Assembly: GCA_008973525.1 (NCBI GenBank)
Contig: WACJ01000469.1
Span: 22,968-86,967, forward strand
Direction of reading: 5' to 3'
Source: Stenopsyche tienmushanensis
Lineage: Eukaryota; Arthropoda; Insecta; Trichoptera; Stenopsychidae
DNA length: 64,000 bases
The position numbers and the translations under genes are program-made. The stretch's first letter is position 1. Every line of letters begins with the position of its first letter. This document shows positions 60,743 through 64,000 of the stretch, in pieces. The notes under the pieces are model-generated. The model had not been told where the DNA came from. It saw only the letters and a program-made list of their open reading frames with translations, and did no database searches.

Positions 60743-62358
60743 TACTTATTTAGTGCAATAAGCAAGTATTATCTGCAGACGCATGACGGGGTTTAACATT
60801 GGCTGTGTGCATCAGTGCTAAGTGGTTCGGAGCAGGGCTTTGAACCATTTTTTTTTGTGTGGTTTCGGTTACGATTTTAACGTTTTATTCCTACTTTTGT
60901 AATAAACACCACATGAACAATAATTTCGAATTTACTCTTGTTTCGTTAGTTTATATATTGTCTATTTGTACCATAGGGTTCATGAATTTTCTATTTGTTT
61001 TATGAAAATTATGTTTAAAATTTTCTATGATTTTAGTTATGTAGCTGACAAATAAAAATGGTTAATTGAAGTTATAACAATTAAAACTAGAAGTAGATAT
61101 AATATTCACGGTTGAAGCATACAGGATTCTTGGTTATATTTATTTATAACTAGCGAATACCCGGCATGCGTTGCAATGCCATATTTAAAGATATAAAGTG
61201 TATGTATTTTAATTCAGTTTATTGGAATGAATTTAGATATTTTTAATTACACTGAAAAACGGGTATACGATTGCGCTTAGTAATTATTTGAGAGGTACAT
61301 AAGGATTTCAAATATATATCTTTCCGATACTACGAGTTTCCTTTGAGACTCATGGACGTGGAATAGTTGCCGACGTTTTGGTGGTGCTCCTTGTGAGCAT
61401 CCTCCGTTCAGCTATGTTGAGCTATGCATTGCCATCGCTTCGTGGTAGATTGTTTGCAGTTTCAGATTTTTTTTTTTCTTGGTTATTGGTACCTTAATTT
61501 TCGATAAATTGTTGGCCAAGTTCTGGGTATGCTAGTGCCGTCGTCTCGTCCGTTGAATACGGAGTTACTTCGTTTTTAGATTTTCATCGTTTCTCTTGCA
61601 ATTTTGATGTCGAAATTTTCAACGGTTACTATGGTTTTTGTACCAGCAAAATTGATGTGATGATTTTTTTTCATACCATGTTCGTGTACTGCGAATTTAT
61701 AATTCAATTGCAAGAATGCGTTTTGATGCACTGTTACCCCGTGGGTGATATATCTATTGGATTGTTCAATGAACGATATGATGCAGGCTGAGCATTAGAT
61801 CACGTAAGCTCCCTGAATTTCGTTTTTCATTTTGTTCTTTTTGTTGGACAGAAGACTTTCTATATTTTCTTCCGTCCCAAAGATTCAAAGAAATCCAGAT
61901 AGATGTGTATGTATTTTGACGTGTTTGTGTACACCACGCTGTCCAATTTGCGAGCGGGCTGGCATGCTCCAGAATATGCGGATCAATCATGTAGCTCAAG
62001 TCAGGAGGCTCCTTATGTTGTTGTTATATTTGTCCCAAAGATTATGTTTGTGCCGTGCTAATGAAAAGCTTTTAGATTTACAATACTTTTCCATATGATG
62101 CTTACCGTCTGCCAAGAAATGATTTAGGCGTGAGCAGCTCACATACAGCTGTCACATGCGCGCATACTGTGTGTGTCTGTTCTTTGTTGAGATGCTCAGT
62201 AATGCTTTTGGATATGGGTTACAGGTATTCCCCGAGATCCGAATTTCTAAGGCACTTCATCTGGGTCGGCTCCAGTGAATTTTCGGAGGTTCCGATGAGG
62301 TTTTTCCGGGAAAGCCTTTACGGCCGTCCGGAAAGTTTCGGGAGATTGCGCTGCTTTT

Positions 62359-62413
<55 letters not shown>

Positions 62414-62743
62414 ATAATTTAATGAATTTCCCGGGGCTTTCTCGAGGGGAAATTTCAGTTTAGTTACTTAATAAAAATCGTTATTTGATATTATTTATTG
62501 TTTTTTTTTTTTTTTAAATTGGTTTATGGATTTTACTAGAACGTATCGATCGTGTAAAACGAGAATTAAATGTATACATATAAATAATAGATGAAACGAT
62601 ATACGACGATACGTGAGCATCGTTTCGTTAACATTATGTGCATAGGCTTCGCATAACCGAATTGAAATATTGAGTTGGCCCTGAAAAGGACCTTTTTAAC
62701 GGTATATGTATTGTAGTACTTTATATATATATATATATATATA
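60743..62743. other. Repeat-derived spacer with a 52-base T run
   Basis: The phrase 'actagcgaatacccggcatgcgttgcaatgcc' region at about 61150-61183 is of a kind common at Helitron-like or other dispersed insect repeats. Frames at 61766-61999 (-) and 61832-62098 (+) have no recognised domain. Fifty-two consecutive T lie at 62361-62412, possibly the poly-A tail of a minus-strand retrocopy. A (TA)n run lies at 62722-62743, directly against the mariner end. Confidence 0.4.
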
Positions 62744-63975
62744 TTAGGGGTATCGAAAAGAAATAGAAATTTTCATACAGTTATGAAAAAAACATTTATT
62801 TAAAAAAAAACTTAAAAAGTACTCTATAAAATAATGTCAATCGTTTTCTAACACCTTTTTTCCATCTTTCAGGTAATTTATCTATTCCTGTTTTGTAAAA
62901 GTATTTGGGTTTTTCTTTAAAGAACTTTTCCATATGATTTTTTATCTCATTCACACTAGTATTTTTTTTTTCACGAAGAGAATGTTCTAGGGCACGAAAC
63001 AAATAATAATCCGATGGAGCGATGTCTGGAGAATATGGTGGATGTGGTAGAAGTTCATAGCCAAGTTCAATAATTTTTTGCTACGTAACTTTTGCCGTAT
63101 GAGGTCGTGCGTTGTCTTGTTGGAGAATTTGCTTATTATTGTTCACTAAAAATGGCCGATTTTTTTTAATTCTTGTGTCATTCTTTCTAATTGTTCACAA
63201 TACATGTTTGCTGTTATTGTTTCACCGGGTTTGAGTAATTCAAAATAAATAACACCAAGGCTATCCCACCAAATACATAACAGGACCTTATTTACAGTTA
63301 AGCTCGGCTTTGCCGTAGGTAAAGCTAATTGACCGGGTGAAAGCCATTATTTTTTTCGCGTGGTATTGTTATAGAGGACCCATTTTTCGTCACAGGTAAC
63401 AATTCGCCTTAAAAAGGGTTCTAAATCGTGCCTAGATAAAAAAGAAGTGCAGATAGTACGTCGCTGCTCCAGTGCAGTTTGTGATAAATCGTGAGGGACC
63501 CAAACTCCTTGCCTGGAACACTTTCCAATGCGGTGAAGGTGATTTTGTGCAGTTGTCCATGGGCATCCAAGTTTATTTGATATTTCTCTGATTGATTGAC
63601 GAGGATCAGACTCTACTAAATTTAACAGGACATCATCATCGATTTTTAGCGGTCTTCCCGATTTAGGCGCACCTGTAAGATTTCTGTCACCAGTTTGGAA
63701 TTTTTTCAACCACCTATGACATTTACTTAGTGTCAATATATCACCAAATGTTTCATTGATTTTCTGCTTCACTTCTTTAGTTTTCATTTTTTGATCAAAT
63801 AAAAATAGCATACAATGACGCAAATGTTCTTCACTAATTATTGGTCTGGACATTTTTATTTAAATCACGGTTAATTATTTTTTGTTAAAAATAGTAAATT
63901 GACAATAGTCTTAATTTACAAGCACCAAAAAATAAGTGTTTTACTGCACCGCGTCACAATATAAACTGACCCTAA
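62744..63975 (-). pseudogene. mariner transposon with broken transposase
   Basis: The minus-strand transposase starts at 63853 (MSRPIISEEHLRHCMLFLFD). It has an HTH region, then GRPLKIDDDVLLNLVESDPR, and catalytic VTCDEKWVLY. The frame shifts in an A-rich run near 63345-63352, then continues WLSPGQLALP and LLCIWWDSLG. A stop follows 'KKIGHF' (about 63154), then QILQQDNARPHTAK (second Asp) with an in-frame TAG, then HPPYSPDIAPSDYYLF (third Asp), and KNHMEKFFKEKPKYF. The last two aspartates are 34 residues apart, the mariner D,D34D signature. Termini TTAGGGGTATCG and, on the other strand, TTAGGGTCAG are imperfect. The gene cannot be active as it stands. Confidence 0.85.
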
Positions 63976-64000
63976 AGCCAGGTATAAAAAAATTCTATTT

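Noticed and set aside
1..64000. Prokaryotic systems, CRISPR arrays, operons or phage attachment sites
   Set aside because: Every identified gene is a spliced or intronless animal gene, and repeats are eukaryotic transposons. No spaced direct-repeat array was seen.

Overview
The window looks like a segment of an insect (or at least pancrustacean) nuclear genome. The evidence is six multi-domain animal genes, five of them recognised with confidence: an NMDA-receptor subunit with an arthropod-type short tail, a UV-class rhabdomeric opsin, TMEM200, FIT2, an M19 dipeptidase and a short aprataxin. Introns are spliceosomal, and transposon remnants of many eukaryotic families are present (jockey-like LINEs, hAT, piggyBac-like, mariner, pogo/Tigger, gypsy-type LTR, SINE-like repeats). 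I cannot name the order. There is no prokaryotic signal, CRISPR array, rRNA or convincing tRNA gene.

Layout. 1-1467: AT-rich flank passing into a CpG-rich promoter zone. 1468-17567 (+): Nmdar2 in 18 exons, 1020 aa, with transposon debris in its long introns. 17568-23271: 3' UTR, repeats, a piggyBac-like MITE and an odd GC-rich hairpin cluster. 23272-24185 (+): aprataxin. 25876-27810 (-): membrane dipeptidase, convergent with aprataxin. 28300-34030: three or more 5'-truncated jockey-like retrotransposon copies. 35059-36793 (+): TMEM200-family protein. 37325-39005 (+): UV opsin, with a recognisable photoreceptor promoter just upstream. 39006-46994: gene desert with hAT, mariner and pogo MITEs. 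46995-48149 (-): FIT2. 48150-64000: almost entirely mobile-element debris (piggyBac MITE, TTAA-flanked MITE, gypsy-type LTR with primer-binding site, LTR-like repeat, nested jockey/hAT, pogo, mariner), plus one puzzling fibronectin-III/transmembrane gene fragment.

The genes form no pathway or cluster. The composition is two-toned. Exons separated by short introns (Nmdar2 exons 1-11, dipeptidase, TMEM200, opsin) are very GC- and CpG-rich, while long introns and intergenic DNA are AT-rich. This makes many long spurious antisense reading frames in the GC-rich parts. All exon models are my own reading of splice sites with frame checking; none has transcript support. I did not find a convincing undescribed biological system. 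The best leads are the opsin promoter, the NMDA-receptor residue substitutions and GC-AG intron, the hairpin cluster at 22.3-22.7 kb, and the FN3/TM fragment with a missing splice donor.
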